Of a stretch of DNA of 64,000 nt, positions 1 through 9,074 are shown one piece after another; the stretch's first letter is position 1; each line of letters starts with the position of its first letter. Origin of the DNA: CBDFNC01 sp965249895 (GTDB lineage: Bacteria > Pseudomonadota > Gammaproteobacteria > Enterobacterales > CBDFNC01); assembly GCA_965249895.1 (NCBI GenBank), contig CBDFNC010000001.1, positions 620,001-684,000 on the forward strand, read 5' to 3'. Below the pieces are notes generated by a model. It made no database searches. It was not told the DNA's origin and saw only the letters and a program-made list of their open reading frames with translations. Made by a program: the position numbers and the translations under genes.

Positions 1-212
1 AAGACCAGGGTATTGCTGTAGATGTGCATTACCCAGTATTGGACCATGAGCAGAAAGGTTGGCAATCCCTGCCAAAAAGAATTGACCCTGTTAGCCAGTT
101 AACTGTATCTAAGCAACTGGTCAATGAAATCGTTTCACTTCCCTGTTTCCCCACTATGACTGAAGCCGAAATAGACCAAGTTTGTCAGGCTCTCTCTGGA
201 TGGAAAGAGTAA
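1..212 (+). CDS. DegT/DnrJ/EryC1 sugar aminotransferase, C-terminal end (FdtB-like)
   Basis: Only the last ~70 residues are inside the window; the reading frame is open from base 3 to the TAA at 210-212. The piece GIAVDVHYPVLDH followed by a short C-terminal helical segment ending LSGWKE is typical of the end of PLP-dependent nucleotide-sugar aminotransferases of the DegT family. The gene ends 7 bp before a GT2 gene and 970 bp before an FdtC-FdtA fusion. It is therefore probably the 3-aminotransferase (FdtB/QdtB type) acting on a dTDP-3-keto-6-deoxyhexose. The catalytic lysine lies outside the window, so the substrate is inferred from neighbours only. Confidence 0.75.
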   Translation, partial: DQGIAVDVHYPVLDHEQKGWQSLPKRIDPVSQLTVSKQLVNEIVSLPCFPTMTEAEIDQVCQALSGWKE

Positions 213-219
213 ATAAGCC

Positions 220-1179
220 ATGTCAGAAAATACTATAACTAAGTCGCTGATCATTCCCGTGTATGGCAATGAGGAAAATATTCCTTACCTTATTCCGGCA
301 GTCGAAAATATAGCTAACAACCAAGGCTCTGGCTTTGAAGCTGTATTTGTCATCGATGGTTCACCTGATAATTCATTGGCGTTATTGCAAGAAGCAATGA
401 AGACAGTTAGTTTCTCAATGCAAATTATCAGTCATAGTAGAAACTTTGGCTCTTTTATCGCCATCAGAACCGGGATGGAGCATGCTAAGGGTGATTATCT
501 GGCGGTAATGGCGGCGGATCTTCAGGAACCGCCCGAATTAGTTGAACAGTTTTTCGATATTCTGGAAAAAGACGCCGCCGATATTGTGTTTGGTCAGAGA
601 GTAGGAAGAAATGATCCGCCTCTCAGGCGCTTTTTAGCTGATACCTACTGGAATTTGTATAGGAAAGTTGTCCAACCAGATATTCCCAAGGGTGGGGTCG
701 ATATATTTGGTTGTAATCGACGTGCAAAAGACAAAATCATGGAGATTCATGAGCCTAATAGCTCATTGGTGGCCCAACTATTTTGGGTTGGCTACCGTCG
801 CTCTTTTGTCACTTACGAACGAAAAGAGCGTGAACATGGTGAGAGTGCTTGGGGGTTGCGAAGAAGGATCCGTTATATGCTGGATAGCATCTTCTCGTAC
901 TCGGACTTCCCCATAATGGCTGTGTTATGGATAGGCATGTTTGGTTTGTTTATTACCTTCCTTATCGGCGGTGTTACCCTGTTTGGCAAGTTGTTTGGTT
1001 TGATAGACGAGCCAGGTTATGCAGGCACAGTTTTACTCATCTTGTTTTTTGGATCTTCCATTCTTACTACCCAAGGTATTATTGGGTGTTATCTTTGGAG
1101 GGCCTTTGAAAACACCAAGCGACGACCGCTGAGTATAGTGAGTGCGAAAGAAGACAACACAAGTTTTGAGAAAGAGTAG
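220..1179 (+). CDS. GT2 polyprenyl-phosphate glycosyltransferase (GtrB/DPMS-like)
   Basis: A 319-residue family 2 glycosyltransferase. The N-terminal GT-A fold begins IIPVYGNEEN (11-20), has the early VIDGSPDNS segment (44-52) and the DxD-like AADLQEP (98-104). Two hydrophobic helices follow at about 231-255 and 268-293. This layout is that of GtrB/ArnC/DPMS enzymes, which load a sugar from a nucleotide donor onto undecaprenyl phosphate at the inner membrane. With the GtrA gene at 2119 and the polytopic protein at 2663 it resembles a gtrABC side-branch module. The intervening FdtC-FdtA fusion suggests that the sugar loaded is Fuc3NAc or Qui3NAc (inference). Confidence 0.85.
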   Translation: MSENTITKSLIIPVYGNEENIPYLIPAVENIANNQGSGFEAVFVIDGSPDNSLALLQEAMKTVSFSMQIISHSRNFGSFIAIRTGMEHAKGDYLAVMAADLQEPPELVEQFFDILEKDAADIVFGQRVGRNDPPLRRFLADTYWNLYRKVVQPDIPKGGVDIFGCNRRAKDKIMEIHEPNSSLVAQLFWVGYRRSFVTYERKEREHGESAWGLRRRIRYMLDSIFSYSDFPIMAVLWIGMFGLFITFLIGGVTLFGKLFGLIDEPGYAGTVLLILFFGSSILTTQGIIGCYLWRAFENTKRRPLSIVSAKEDNTSFEKE

Positions 1180-1184
1180 ATAAA

Positions 1185-2129
1185 ATGTCGAATAACTATT
1201 TTGTTCATGAAAAAGCCCTTTGTGAAAGCAATGATATTGGCGATAACACGAGGGTTTGGGCTTTCGCACACATACTACCAGGCGCTAAGGTTGGCCAGGA
1301 CTGTAACATTTGTGATGGCGTATTTATCGAAAATGATGTTTCAGTTGGAAACAACGTGACGATAAAGTGCGGTGTTCAAGTATGGGATAGTGTAACCCTG
1401 TGTGACGATGTCTTTATCGGCCCCAATGCAACTTTTACTAATGACATTTTCCCGCGATCTAAGGCTTATCCCGAAGAATTTCTAAAGACGGTGGTTTGTA
1501 AAGGTGCGTCCATTGGCGCTAACGCAACTATTTTGCCAGGCGTTACTATAGGTCATAGCGCAATGGTCGGGGCTGGCTCTGTGGTCACAAAAGACGTACC
1601 TCCACATGCTGTTGTTGTTGGCAATCCTGCTCGAATTGTAAGTTATAACTCCGAGTACGGTATTGGCAGTGAAGATGCACCGAGTATTGATGATGAAGCA
1701 ACCAGTGTCCGCGTAAAAGATCTAGATATAAATGGCTGTCAAATGTGGACCTTGCCTGTATTTGAAGATATGCGTGGCAGTTTAATGGTTTCTGAGTTTT
1801 CCAAAGACTTACCCTTCTCTCCTAAGAGAAGCTTCTTTGTTCATAGCGTACCTAACAACAAGGTGCGTGGCGAGCATGCCCATAAGGTATGTGAGCAGTT
1901 TCTGGTTGCTGTTAGTGGTGAGCTCAGTGTCGTTATTGATGATGGCAGGGGTAGGCAAGAGGTAAAACTAACTAACCCATCTCAAGGTTTATATATGCCT
2001 GCCGGAACTTGGGGGATTCAGTATAAATTTTCTGTGAATGCTGTTTTGTGTGTTTATGCATCTCACGAGTATGAAGCCGATGACTACATCCGTGAATACT
2101 CTGATTTTCTAACCTACGTTGTACGCTAA
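1185..2129 (+). CDS. Bifunctional sugar acetyltransferase / 3,4-ketoisomerase (WxcM-like FdtC-FdtA fusion)
   Basis: A two-domain protein of 314 residues. Residues 1-150 are a left-handed beta-helix acyltransferase with hexapeptide repeats, ending in the family signature VVVGNPARIV (143-152). Residues ~181-312 are a cupin of the FdtA/QdtA dTDP-4-keto-6-deoxyglucose 3,4-ketoisomerase family, with the motif RGEHAHK (228-234). WxcM of Xanthomonas has the same fusion. Together with the upstream aminotransferase it would convert dTDP-4-keto-6-deoxyglucose to dTDP-Fuc3NAc or dTDP-Qui3NAc; the epimer cannot be told from sequence by eye. It starts 5 bp after the GT2 stop and overlaps gtrA by 11 bp, so the genes are one transcription unit. 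Confidence 0.85.
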   Translation: MSNNYFVHEKALCESNDIGDNTRVWAFAHILPGAKVGQDCNICDGVFIENDVSVGNNVTIKCGVQVWDSVTLCDDVFIGPNATFTNDIFPRSKAYPEEFLKTVVCKGASIGANATILPGVTIGHSAMVGAGSVVTKDVPPHAVVVGNPARIVSYNSEYGIGSEDAPSIDDEATSVRVKDLDINGCQMWTLPVFEDMRGSLMVSEFSKDLPFSPKRSFFVHSVPNNKVRGEHAHKVCEQFLVAVSGELSVVIDDGRGRQEVKLTNPSQGLYMPAGTWGIQYKFSVNAVLCVYASHEYEADDYIREYSDFLTYVVR

Positions 2130-2529
2130 ATTGTTATCCTTTAAAGGCAAAGAAGGCCTCTTGTCGGATGGCCTTCGATTTTTGTTCGCCGGTGGGTTTA
2201 ATACCGTGCTTACGCTTGCGGTGTATCAACTGGCCTTACTGTTTCTAGATCATGGCCTCTCTTATAGCATTAGCTGGGTTGTGGGAATTACGTATTTATT
2301 ACTTGTATATCCAACTAAGGTTTTTCCTGGAAGCACGAAGACTACAAAGGGGTATGTTCAGATAACTAGTGCTTACTTAATTACCTTCCTAATTAGCCTA
2401 AACGCACTGGACTGGATAGTCCTATTTGGTATAAATGCACATTTTTCAATTTTTATTGTGTTACTCATTTCGACAACTGCAAATTTTTTAATAATGCGGT
2501 TAATTCTTAGAGGAGGGCTGCTTCATTAG
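2119..2529 (+). CDS. GtrA-like membrane protein
   Basis: A 136-residue protein with four predicted membrane segments (about 15-40, 43-60, 75-97 and 105-128), matching the GtrA family size and opening (LRFLFAGGFNTVLTL at 20-34). GtrA proteins are thought to flip undecaprenyl-phosphate-linked sugar to the periplasm. The assigned start is a TTG inside the last codons of the previous gene (11-bp overlap); a second TTG at 2131 is possible. It belongs to the module formed with the GT2 gene at 220 and the large membrane protein at 2663. Confidence 0.8.
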   Translation: MYAKLLSFKGKEGLLSDGLRFLFAGGFNTVLTLAVYQLALLFLDHGLSYSISWVVGITYLLLVYPTKVFPGSTKTTKGYVQITSAYLITFLISLNALDWIVLFGINAHFSIFIVLLISTTANFLIMRLILRGGLLH

Positions 2530-2662
2530 TGTTGCTTGGATTATATGATATTGTGTTAGCTTTATTGGCGGATGATATAGTACCTGATTTCATATCTTTG
2601 TTTGAATTTGGAAAGGCTATCGTAATCTAGTGAAATTTTTTCCATCGAAGTAATATACCTAA

Positions 2663-4564
2663 TTGAGTTTTGTGTTTATGAATTTACCCCAAAAGTATTC
2701 TCATCTATTATCAGCTAGTACATTATTTAAGCTTGTTGTTTTTATTGTTTTCTCCGTGTTTTCATATCATTTGTTTACACTGTTAAAATATGCAGTTGAT
2801 ATCCCATACCTTGATGATTGGCGACCCATTTTAAATGGCACTGCTGATCAGCTTTCTATGGACATATTATTTAGTTCAGCTAACGATACTATGTATACCA
2901 CTGGGGTATTTTTAGATTACCTTAATATTAAGCTTCTAGCTGGAAATAATATACTTTATCAAACAATATCTTTTGTTATTGTAATGGGGAGCCTTTTATT
3001 ACTTCAGTATAGATTGCTAAAAGAGTTAATTCCTAGTGAGCAGACACTTGCTTTCTCTGTTATCTTTCTGATATTTATGCTTCAAGGGAGTACTTATTGG
3101 GGGCAACAGTCAATTGCTTACCATCAAGCACTTCCACTGATTTCAGTTTTGTCTATTTTGTTAATAACTATAAGGAAACCTAATCTTAACGGTTGGTTAG
3201 TTTCCCTTATGGTTTTTTCTATTGGTGTTGCAGGAGGGTTGGCATATATATCAGGTGCAATTGCACTTCTTGCTATGCTTGCTACTTTTATTTTTGGAAT
3301 ATTGTTTATTGATAAAACTAAACTTAAAGAGTACAAGTTCCCATTTATAGGAGTGTTTTTAGCTACTCTAGTAACATTACCAATTCAACTTTGGGTTATA
3401 TTAATAACTCAAAAAGGAGGAACACATGTACCAAATTCAGCTTGGGCTCTTCCATATGAAGCTGATTTTTGGGCTTATTTAATTGGGAAATTTGCTCGAG
3501 CGATTGGTCTTTACAACACCCAAAGCGTATTGGCTGTATCGGTTTCGATTGTCGCTTTTATATCCATTATCGCCAGCATTAGTTACTTGCTTTGGAAGTT
3601 GGCTTTCAAACATAGAAAACATACTACTGATAATGATGTAAACTTATATTTGGTGTATGTCTCATTATCAGCTATTGTATTTGCATATTTGTTTATGGTT
3701 TCAGCAGGGCGTGCGAACTTGAGAGAGGAATCGTTAGATACTATCTTGGAAGTTTTTTGGCTCGGTCAATTTAGATTTCACTATTTTTGGATTACTTTAT
3801 TATTCCCATGGTTTGCTTTAATTATATCAACAACTTTACTACGCAATCTAAGTGAAAGAGTGAAAAACATTGTAAATATTTCAACTGTTTTCTTGGTTGT
3901 TTTATATTTCATTGGTGTCGGTGGGTTAAAGGATATTAGGCATCATTATAAGTCGACAGGAGATATAAAAATGAAAGGGGTCGAATGTATAGCTAACTCA
4001 CTATTAAAAGGTGAGAATGTTTATTGCCCGACTATTTACCCCGTTGCTGATTTAACTACTGCTTTGATGACGTCAAATCAGCTGGGACTTACATTTACCA
4101 GTACTTTTAATGAAATATTTTCGATACCTGCCAAATCAGCAGAGGTATTTACCCCTCTATTTAAACTAAGCAGCTCTAGTATTAGTAAGTTATCAGTTGA
4201 AAATATGGCCCATAATGTCCCTGGTTATCCTCTAATCGTTAAATCAACAACTAGTGATCCTCAGATTGTATTTAACCTTCCAGAATTAAAGTTATCTCTG
4301 GAAAATTGTAATAAATTGAAGTTTAGGTTTGACGTTACAACTAATCAAGCAGATATGGCTCAACTATTTTATCTACCAAATGGTGGGGATGGATACTTTA
4401 ACGAAAATGATTCTTTAACCGCTTCCTATGCCGCTAAACCAGATGCTGTAATTGAGTATGAAGTTCTAAGAAAATCCGGATTTCAACCAATGTTTAGATT
4501 GGACCCTGGAGTTACTCCTGGCCAAGAATATCAAATCTCGAATATTGAAATCCTTTGTCACTAG
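2663..4564 (+). CDS. Large polytopic membrane protein, candidate GtrC-like glycosyltransferase
   Basis: A 633-residue protein with about eleven hydrophobic helices in residues 20-430 and a soluble, probably periplasmic, C-terminal part of about 200 residues. No family is recognised with confidence. Position and topology fit the third, serotype-specific component of gtrABC-type modules: a GT-C-like enzyme that moves a sugar from undecaprenyl phosphate to the polysaccharide. Just after the first membrane helix the acidic pair in IPYLDDWRP (about 48-56) resembles the catalytic aspartates of GT-C enzymes. The start is a TTG; an ATG at 2678 is an equally good candidate, and neither has a strong Shine-Dalgarno. 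The DNA is much more AT-rich than later in the window, suggesting recent transfer. Confidence 0.6.
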   Translation: MSFVFMNLPQKYSHLLSASTLFKLVVFIVFSVFSYHLFTLLKYAVDIPYLDDWRPILNGTADQLSMDILFSSANDTMYTTGVFLDYLNIKLLAGNNILYQTISFVIVMGSLLLLQYRLLKELIPSEQTLAFSVIFLIFMLQGSTYWGQQSIAYHQALPLISVLSILLITIRKPNLNGWLVSLMVFSIGVAGGLAYISGAIALLAMLATFIFGILFIDKTKLKEYKFPFIGVFLATLVTLPIQLWVILITQKGGTHVPNSAWALPYEADFWAYLIGKFARAIGLYNTQSVLAVSVSIVAFISIIASISYLLWKLAFKHRKHTTDNDVNLYLVYVSLSAIVFAYLFMVSAGRANLREESLDTILEVFWLGQFRFHYFWITLLFPWFALIISTTLLRNLSERVKNIVNISTVFLVVLYFIGVGGLKDIRHHYKSTGDIKMKGVECIANSLLKGENVYCPTIYPVADLTTALMTSNQLGLTFTSTFNEIFSIPAKSAEVFTPLFKLSSSSISKLSVENMAHNVPGYPLIVKSTTSDPQIVFNLPELKLSLENCNKLKFRFDVTTNQADMAQLFYLPNGGDGYFNENDSLTASYAAKPDAVIEYEVLRKSGFQPMFRLDPGVTPGQEYQISNIEILCH

Positions 4565-4621
4565 CAAATTTCACATTCTGTAATGTCAACCTATTGGAGT
4601 CAAAATGTGCCATTGTCGTAT

Positions 4622-4686
4622 GTAGGAGTTGTACTTGTTCGGCGAAGTTTGCAATCGCTGGCTTTGCGGATTTCACCCACTCCTAT
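4622..4686 (+). repeat. Intergenic palindromic repeat, family A, copy 1
   Basis: Starts GTAGGAGTTG and ends ACTCCTAT, with the internal core TTGTTCGGCGAA. The same ends and core recur at 12668, 15711, 22746, 34261, 56695, 56925, 58999 and 60918. It is a MITE/REP-like element between two glycosyltransferase-region genes. Confidence 0.6.
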
Positions 4687-4724
4687 GGCGTTTGTAATTT
4701 TTCCGTTAAGTGGTCTAGAATCGG

Positions 4725-4746
4725 CGTTTCAGGATGGGCACTAGCT
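4725..4746 (+). repeat. Short dispersed repeat, family B, copy 1
   Basis: CGTTTCAGGATGGGCACTAG plus CT. Close variants of GTTTCAGGATGGACACTA occur at 15797, 34383, 53421 (reverse), 53667 and 60861 (reverse), always between genes and often beside a family A copy. Confidence 0.55.
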
Positions 4747-4777
4747 ACCGATACATTGCCTTCGCTGGATTAAATAA

Positions 4778-5665
4778 ATGAGTAATATATGTGGGGTGAT
4801 CGTGACTTATCACCCAGAGCTTTCTCAGCTTAAAAAGTTGGTCGCTGTCGCCTCCAAGCAAGTCGAAACCCTTGTTATTGTAAATAATGGTGGGATAACT
4901 GATTTATCACTATTACCTGGTGTGACAAAGTTGATTGAGCCTGTTGGGAATGTTGGAATAGCAGCAGCCCATAACTTAGGGATCGACTATGCCGGTTCAA
5001 TTGATTCGACTCATGTGCTGTTGTTAGATCAGGATAGTCTACCTGAAGGTGATATGGTTGCTTCTCTTTTGCATCACGAAGCTGAATTGACAAGTCAAGG
5101 TAAAAAAGTAGCGGCATTGGGGCCATCTACAGTTGATTCGAGAACCGGTCATGCTGATATGTTTATCCGCTACGATAATTTAAACGTCCGTAGATTCGAT
5201 CCAAGTAAAGAAGGTGAAGCTCATATCCGCTGTAGTTTTTTAATTTCATCGGGTTGTTTGATCCCAATGCCAGTAATTCGTGATGTTGGTGTAATGGATG
5301 AAGCTTTATTTATCGACTTAGTCGATATTGAGTGGGGATTTCGGGCAAGCAATAAAGAGTACGAGTTATATGGTGTTACATCAGCAAAAATGTATCATGC
5401 CGTAGGTGACGAACCATTTATTTTTATGGGGCGAACTTTAACAATGCACAGCCCGTTACGGCATTATTACTTTTTTAGAAATTTTTACCACATATTATTA
5501 CGAAGGCGAGCTCCGGTGTGCTGGAAAATCCATGTATTGATTAAGTCTAGTGTTCAAGCTTGTATTTTTTCTCTAGTTGCAGAGGATCGGTGGCAGCAGT
5601 TTCGAATGATCACTAAGGGCATTTATCACGGGTTAATCGGGAAGTTGGGTAAGTATGATGGGTAA
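4778..5665 (+). CDS. GT2 glycosyltransferase, rhamnosyltransferase-like
   Basis: A 295-residue soluble family 2 transferase with the opening GVIVTYHPE (6-14), the segment GNVGIAAAHNLGID (57-70) and the DxD region LLLDQDS (81-87). These are the hallmarks of the RfbF/WbbL-like dTDP-rhamnosyltransferase group, which adds a deoxyhexose to lipid-linked O-unit at the cytoplasmic face of the inner membrane. The actual sugar is not decided by these motifs. It overlaps the next gene by 11 bp, so the two are co-translated. The upstream ribosome site is weak. Confidence 0.8.
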   Translation: MSNICGVIVTYHPELSQLKKLVAVASKQVETLVIVNNGGITDLSLLPGVTKLIEPVGNVGIAAAHNLGIDYAGSIDSTHVLLLDQDSLPEGDMVASLLHHEAELTSQGKKVAALGPSTVDSRTGHADMFIRYDNLNVRRFDPSKEGEAHIRCSFLISSGCLIPMPVIRDVGVMDEALFIDLVDIEWGFRASNKEYELYGVTSAKMYHAVGDEPFIFMGRTLTMHSPLRHYYFFRNFYHILLRRRAPVCWKIHVLIKSSVQACIFSLVAEDRWQQFRMITKGIYHGLIGKLGKYDG

Positions 5666-6797
5666 GCGTCTATTGTTTATTATCAATGTGGATTGGTATT
5701 TTAAGTTGCATTGGGTTGCCCGTGCTCAAGCGGCGAAAAATGCCGGGTTTGACGTCCATATAGCGGCTCATTTCACGGATCTCACTATTTGCCATCAACT
5801 CGAAAAACAGGGATTTTCAACTCATCAGTTATTACTGCATCGTAAGTCAATGAACCCGTTTAAGGATCTCGCGACTAAACGGCAGATCAGTCGATTGGTA
5901 AAGCATGTGAACCCAGTACTTGTCCACTCAATTACGGTAAAGCCAAATATTTATGCCGGTGCTGTGTGTAAACGACTTGGTGTAAAACAGGTCATGAGTG
6001 TTACTGGCTTGGGGCTGGCTTTTTCAAGCAACAAGCTAAAAGCCAGGTTATCACGTAAGGTGATGACTTCTCTTTATCGTCACGCTGCCAAAAATGATCA
6101 GCTAAGAATTATTTTTGAAAACAGTGAAGATGAACAGCGCTTTAAAGCTGAAGGAATTGGCAAGGCAGGCGAATTAGTTGTTATCGCAGGTGCTGGGGTT
6201 GATCTGTCTTTATTTAGATATCAAGTGGAAGTTGAATCTGAAGTACCTGTTATCTTATTTGCTGCAAGGATGTTATGGGATAAAGGGATCGGTGATTTGA
6301 TCCATGCCTGTGAAATTTTAAAGGGCAGAAGTGTTGAAGTTCGACTCGATGTAGCAGGTATTATCGATCATGAAAGTCAAAGTGCGATACCTGAATCTCA
6401 GATATTGGAATGGCACCGAAACGGCAAGCTCAATTGGCTAGGGCAAGTTGATGATATGGTGAAATGTATTGGTGAATCGACCTTAGTCGCTCTGCCTACA
6501 ACTTATGGCGAAGGTGTACCGAGGGTGCTAATTGAGGCTGCGGCCATAGGCAGACCTATAGTGGCGACAGATGTCACGGGTTGCAGAGATATAGTTCAGC
6601 ATAAAAAAACGGGCTTTCTCGTACCTCCAGACTCCCCTGAGGAGATAGCAGATAAAATTGAGCTACTCGTTCGGGATAAGGTGCTACGAAGAAAGTTTGG
6701 TCTTGGCGGTAGAAAGCTTGTTGAAGATGTTTTTTCTCAGAAAAATGTTATTGAAAAGACGTTAGAGGTCTACTCTTCTCTTCTCAAGACTCATTGA
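5655..6797 (+). CDS. GT4 family glycosyltransferase
   Basis: A 380-residue GT-B fold enzyme. The C-terminal donor domain carries LFAARMLWDKGI (201-212) and the E-x7-E element in GEGVPRVLIE (285-294), which is diagnostic for retaining GT4 transferases. The N-terminal half, including SITVKPNIYAG, resembles the PglA/CapM/WbpT-like group that works on polysaccharide repeat units next to a WbpM/PglF dehydratase. Such a dehydratase is encoded convergently and overlaps this stop codon by 7 bp. Acceptor and donor are unknown. Confidence 0.85.
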   Translation: MMGKRLLFIINVDWYFKLHWVARAQAAKNAGFDVHIAAHFTDLTICHQLEKQGFSTHQLLLHRKSMNPFKDLATKRQISRLVKHVNPVLVHSITVKPNIYAGAVCKRLGVKQVMSVTGLGLAFSSNKLKARLSRKVMTSLYRHAAKNDQLRIIFENSEDEQRFKAEGIGKAGELVVIAGAGVDLSLFRYQVEVESEVPVILFAARMLWDKGIGDLIHACEILKGRSVEVRLDVAGIIDHESQSAIPESQILEWHRNGKLNWLGQVDDMVKCIGESTLVALPTTYGEGVPRVLIEAAAIGRPIVATDVTGCRDIVQHKKTGFLVPPDSPEEIADKIELLVRDKVLRRKFGLGGRKLVEDVFSQKNVIEKTLEVYSSLLKTH

Positions 6798-8710
6798 ATT
6801 AGACGCAACTTAGGCTTTTCTGCCAGTAGCTGCGACATATGATCCTTTGGCTCGAATCCCAAGGGGGCGTTTACTAGAGTTTGGAATATTTCTTCGACCC
6901 TATAATTACGACAGGCGCTATCTAATGGGATTAGGATTTTTTCCATATCTTCCCAGCACAGATATTCTTCATCTGCCGTCATGATACTCTGGTGCTCCGT
7001 ACCCGAAACATTGGCGCCGATTAGCAGCTCTTCATAGAGCTTCTCTCCTGGTCTCAGGCCGCTAAACTGAATTTCTATATCACCATATGGATTGTCTTCT
7101 GTTTTGACTTCCATACCCATAAGACGGATCATGCGTGTAGCTAAGTCGACAATTTTGACAGGTTGTCCCATATCCAATACAAAAACATCGCCACCCTTCG
7201 CCATGGCTCCGGCCTGAATGACAAGCTGTGCCGCCTCAGGAATGGTCATGAAATATCGGATAATGTCCGGGTGGGTGACTGTTACTATTCCACCAGTCTT
7301 GATTTGTTCGCGAAATAAGGGAACTACGGAGCCCGACGAACCCAATACATTGCCAAAGCGGACCATGGAAAAATTGATACTCTCTTCTCTTTGCGCCATT
7401 CCCTGTAACACCAGTTCAGCCATTCGCTTTGATGCGCCCATTACATTGGTTGGCCTTACCGCTTTATCGGTTGAAATAAGTACAAAGTTTTTAACGCTTG
7501 AATTAACGCATGCTTCGGCACATCGCCAGGTGCCAAAGACATTGTTTCTGACCCCTTCTACAATATTGGACTCAACAATGGGCACATGTTTATAGGCTGC
7601 TGCATGGTATAAGGTCTCTACTTTGTGCTGTTTCAGTACTATTTCGAGCCGTTTTTGCCTCTGTACTGAGCCCAGTAGGGCGAAAATCTCGCAGTCGAGT
7701 CCAGCTTGAGAAATAAAAGTGCGCATCTCTTTTTCTATTGCATACAAGGCATATTCATTAAGCTCAAACAGCAGTAATTTGATCGGCTTTTGCCTGATTA
7801 TCTGCCTGCATAACTCGGATCCGATTGAACCTCCTGCGCCGGTAACCATCACCGACTTGCCAGTGATGCAAGCGGAAAGTAGCTCTGGTCGAGGTGAAAC
7901 GGGAGAGCGACCTAACAAGTCTTCAATTTCAATATCGTGAATTTCGGTGACTTTTGCTTTCCCACTGCTTATATCTTCCATAGAAGGGATAGATTGTATA
8001 GTCGCGGAGCAACTTTCCAGTTCATTCAGGACTTGAAACCTTGTTGAGCGAGATGTCTCACCTAGCGCAAGTAGTACTCGAACTACATTGTTAGAGGCGA
8101 TGAGTTGCTCGAGTTGGTCTCTGGGATAAACCTTTAATCCATGGATAATGGAACCTTGTTTTTTAGGGTTGTCATCCATAAACGCGACTGGGCGGTATTC
8201 GCTGCCGGAAAAGAGTGAATGGGCAAGCTGATAGCCACAGTTCCCGGCGCCATATATGATCACTGCTGGTTTGTACTTTTGCAGATGTTGATGCACTAAA
8301 CTACGGATAAAAAGTCTGGGCGCTCCAAGGATGATAAGTGCAGTAAAGGCGTAGATAACAGGCACAGACCTGGGAATAAAGGATTGAAAATAGTAGCTGG
8401 ATGCCGCAAGTACAATAGCTGATAAGCCAATACCAGTGACAAGGGTCATTATTGCGTGCCCAGCCATATAGCGTAGGATTGCGCGATATAGCCCCATCCT
8501 TACAAAGCAGAAAATGGACACAAAAATGGTTACAGAGATACTCGCTATTTCTTCAGGGCCGCTTTCGATTGGAATATCAAAGGTGTCCAACCTTAACAAC
8601 AATGCCAGGTAGATTGACCCCAAGATCCCTAAAACATCGTAACCAAGGGTGACGGCTCTTTTCGTTCTTCTGGGAGTTTTATGGAGCATATGGTCAAAAA
8701 TTTTTATCAT
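6791..8710 (-). CDS. Membrane-bound UDP-GlcNAc 4,6-dehydratase, WbpM/CapD/FlaA1 family
   Basis: About 639 residues from the ATG at 8710; an upstream GTG at 8764 would add 18 residues without a better ribosome site. Four N-terminal membrane helices (about 22-133) precede a CoA-binding-like Rossmann fold with GAGNCG (155-160). The catalytic SDR domain follows, with TGAGGSIG (290-297), STDKA and MGASK (424-428). Methionine replaces the usual SDR tyrosine, as is known for WbpM/PglF enzymes. It makes UDP-4-keto-6-deoxy-GlcNAc, the precursor of QuiNAc, FucNAc or bacillosamine-type sugars. It is transcribed against the rest of the locus and converges with the GT4 gene. Confidence 0.9.
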   Translation of the reverse strand: MIKIFDHMLHKTPRRTKRAVTLGYDVLGILGSIYLALLLRLDTFDIPIESGPEEIASISVTIFVSIFCFVRMGLYRAILRYMAGHAIMTLVTGIGLSAIVLAASSYYFQSFIPRSVPVIYAFTALIILGAPRLFIRSLVHQHLQKYKPAVIIYGAGNCGYQLAHSLFSGSEYRPVAFMDDNPKKQGSIIHGLKVYPRDQLEQLIASNNVVRVLLALGETSRSTRFQVLNELESCSATIQSIPSMEDISSGKAKVTEIHDIEIEDLLGRSPVSPRPELLSACITGKSVMVTGAGGSIGSELCRQIIRQKPIKLLLFELNEYALYAIEKEMRTFISQAGLDCEIFALLGSVQRQKRLEIVLKQHKVETLYHAAAYKHVPIVESNIVEGVRNNVFGTWRCAEACVNSSVKNFVLISTDKAVRPTNVMGASKRMAELVLQGMAQREESINFSMVRFGNVLGSSGSVVPLFREQIKTGGIVTVTHPDIIRYFMTIPEAAQLVIQAGAMAKGGDVFVLDMGQPVKIVDLATRMIRLMGMEVKTEDNPYGDIEIQFSGLRPGEKLYEELLIGANVSGTEHQSIMTADEEYLCWEDMEKILIPLDSACRNYRVEEIFQTLVNAPLGFEPKDHMSQLLAEKPKLRLIQ

Positions 8711-9074
8711 AGAATCCCAGGAAAAGAGGTATAGTCGCTGGTTAGCAGCTGCAAATATTAACACATGACTGGGCTAAAGGTTAGCGACGCGAGCCCCTAT
8801 TTGACTCGTTTGTCGATAAGGTAGGTGACGTGGTTGGCAAATCGGCTGCTTTTCTAGGTATGATGATTGTTGGAGCAACGATAGGGTGCAGAACTTCCTT
8901 CTTAACTACAATGTGTTGCTGTGCGAGTGAGGCAACTACTTTGGTCTTTTGGTCCTATATCGATATTTGGGACCAGCTTATAGATTCCAGAATACTCTAA
9001 GCTGGTTTGGCGACTCCTAGTTATTGTGTGACCTGACTTCATAAACTTCGTTCTACCTAAAATGATGGTAAACA
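8711..9074. other. Intergenic, possible gene remnant
   Basis: It separates the divergent dehydratase and methyltransferase genes and should hold both promoters, though I see no convincing -35/-10 pair. A plus-strand stretch near 8827-8900 reads as a hydrophobic peptide (SAAFLGMMIVGATIGC) without a start or ribosome site. It could be a decayed membrane gene, but this is not supported further. Confidence 0.3.

Noticed and set aside
4555..4773. 72-residue ORF after the large membrane protein
   Set aside because: Lies across family A and B repeats; no protein features.
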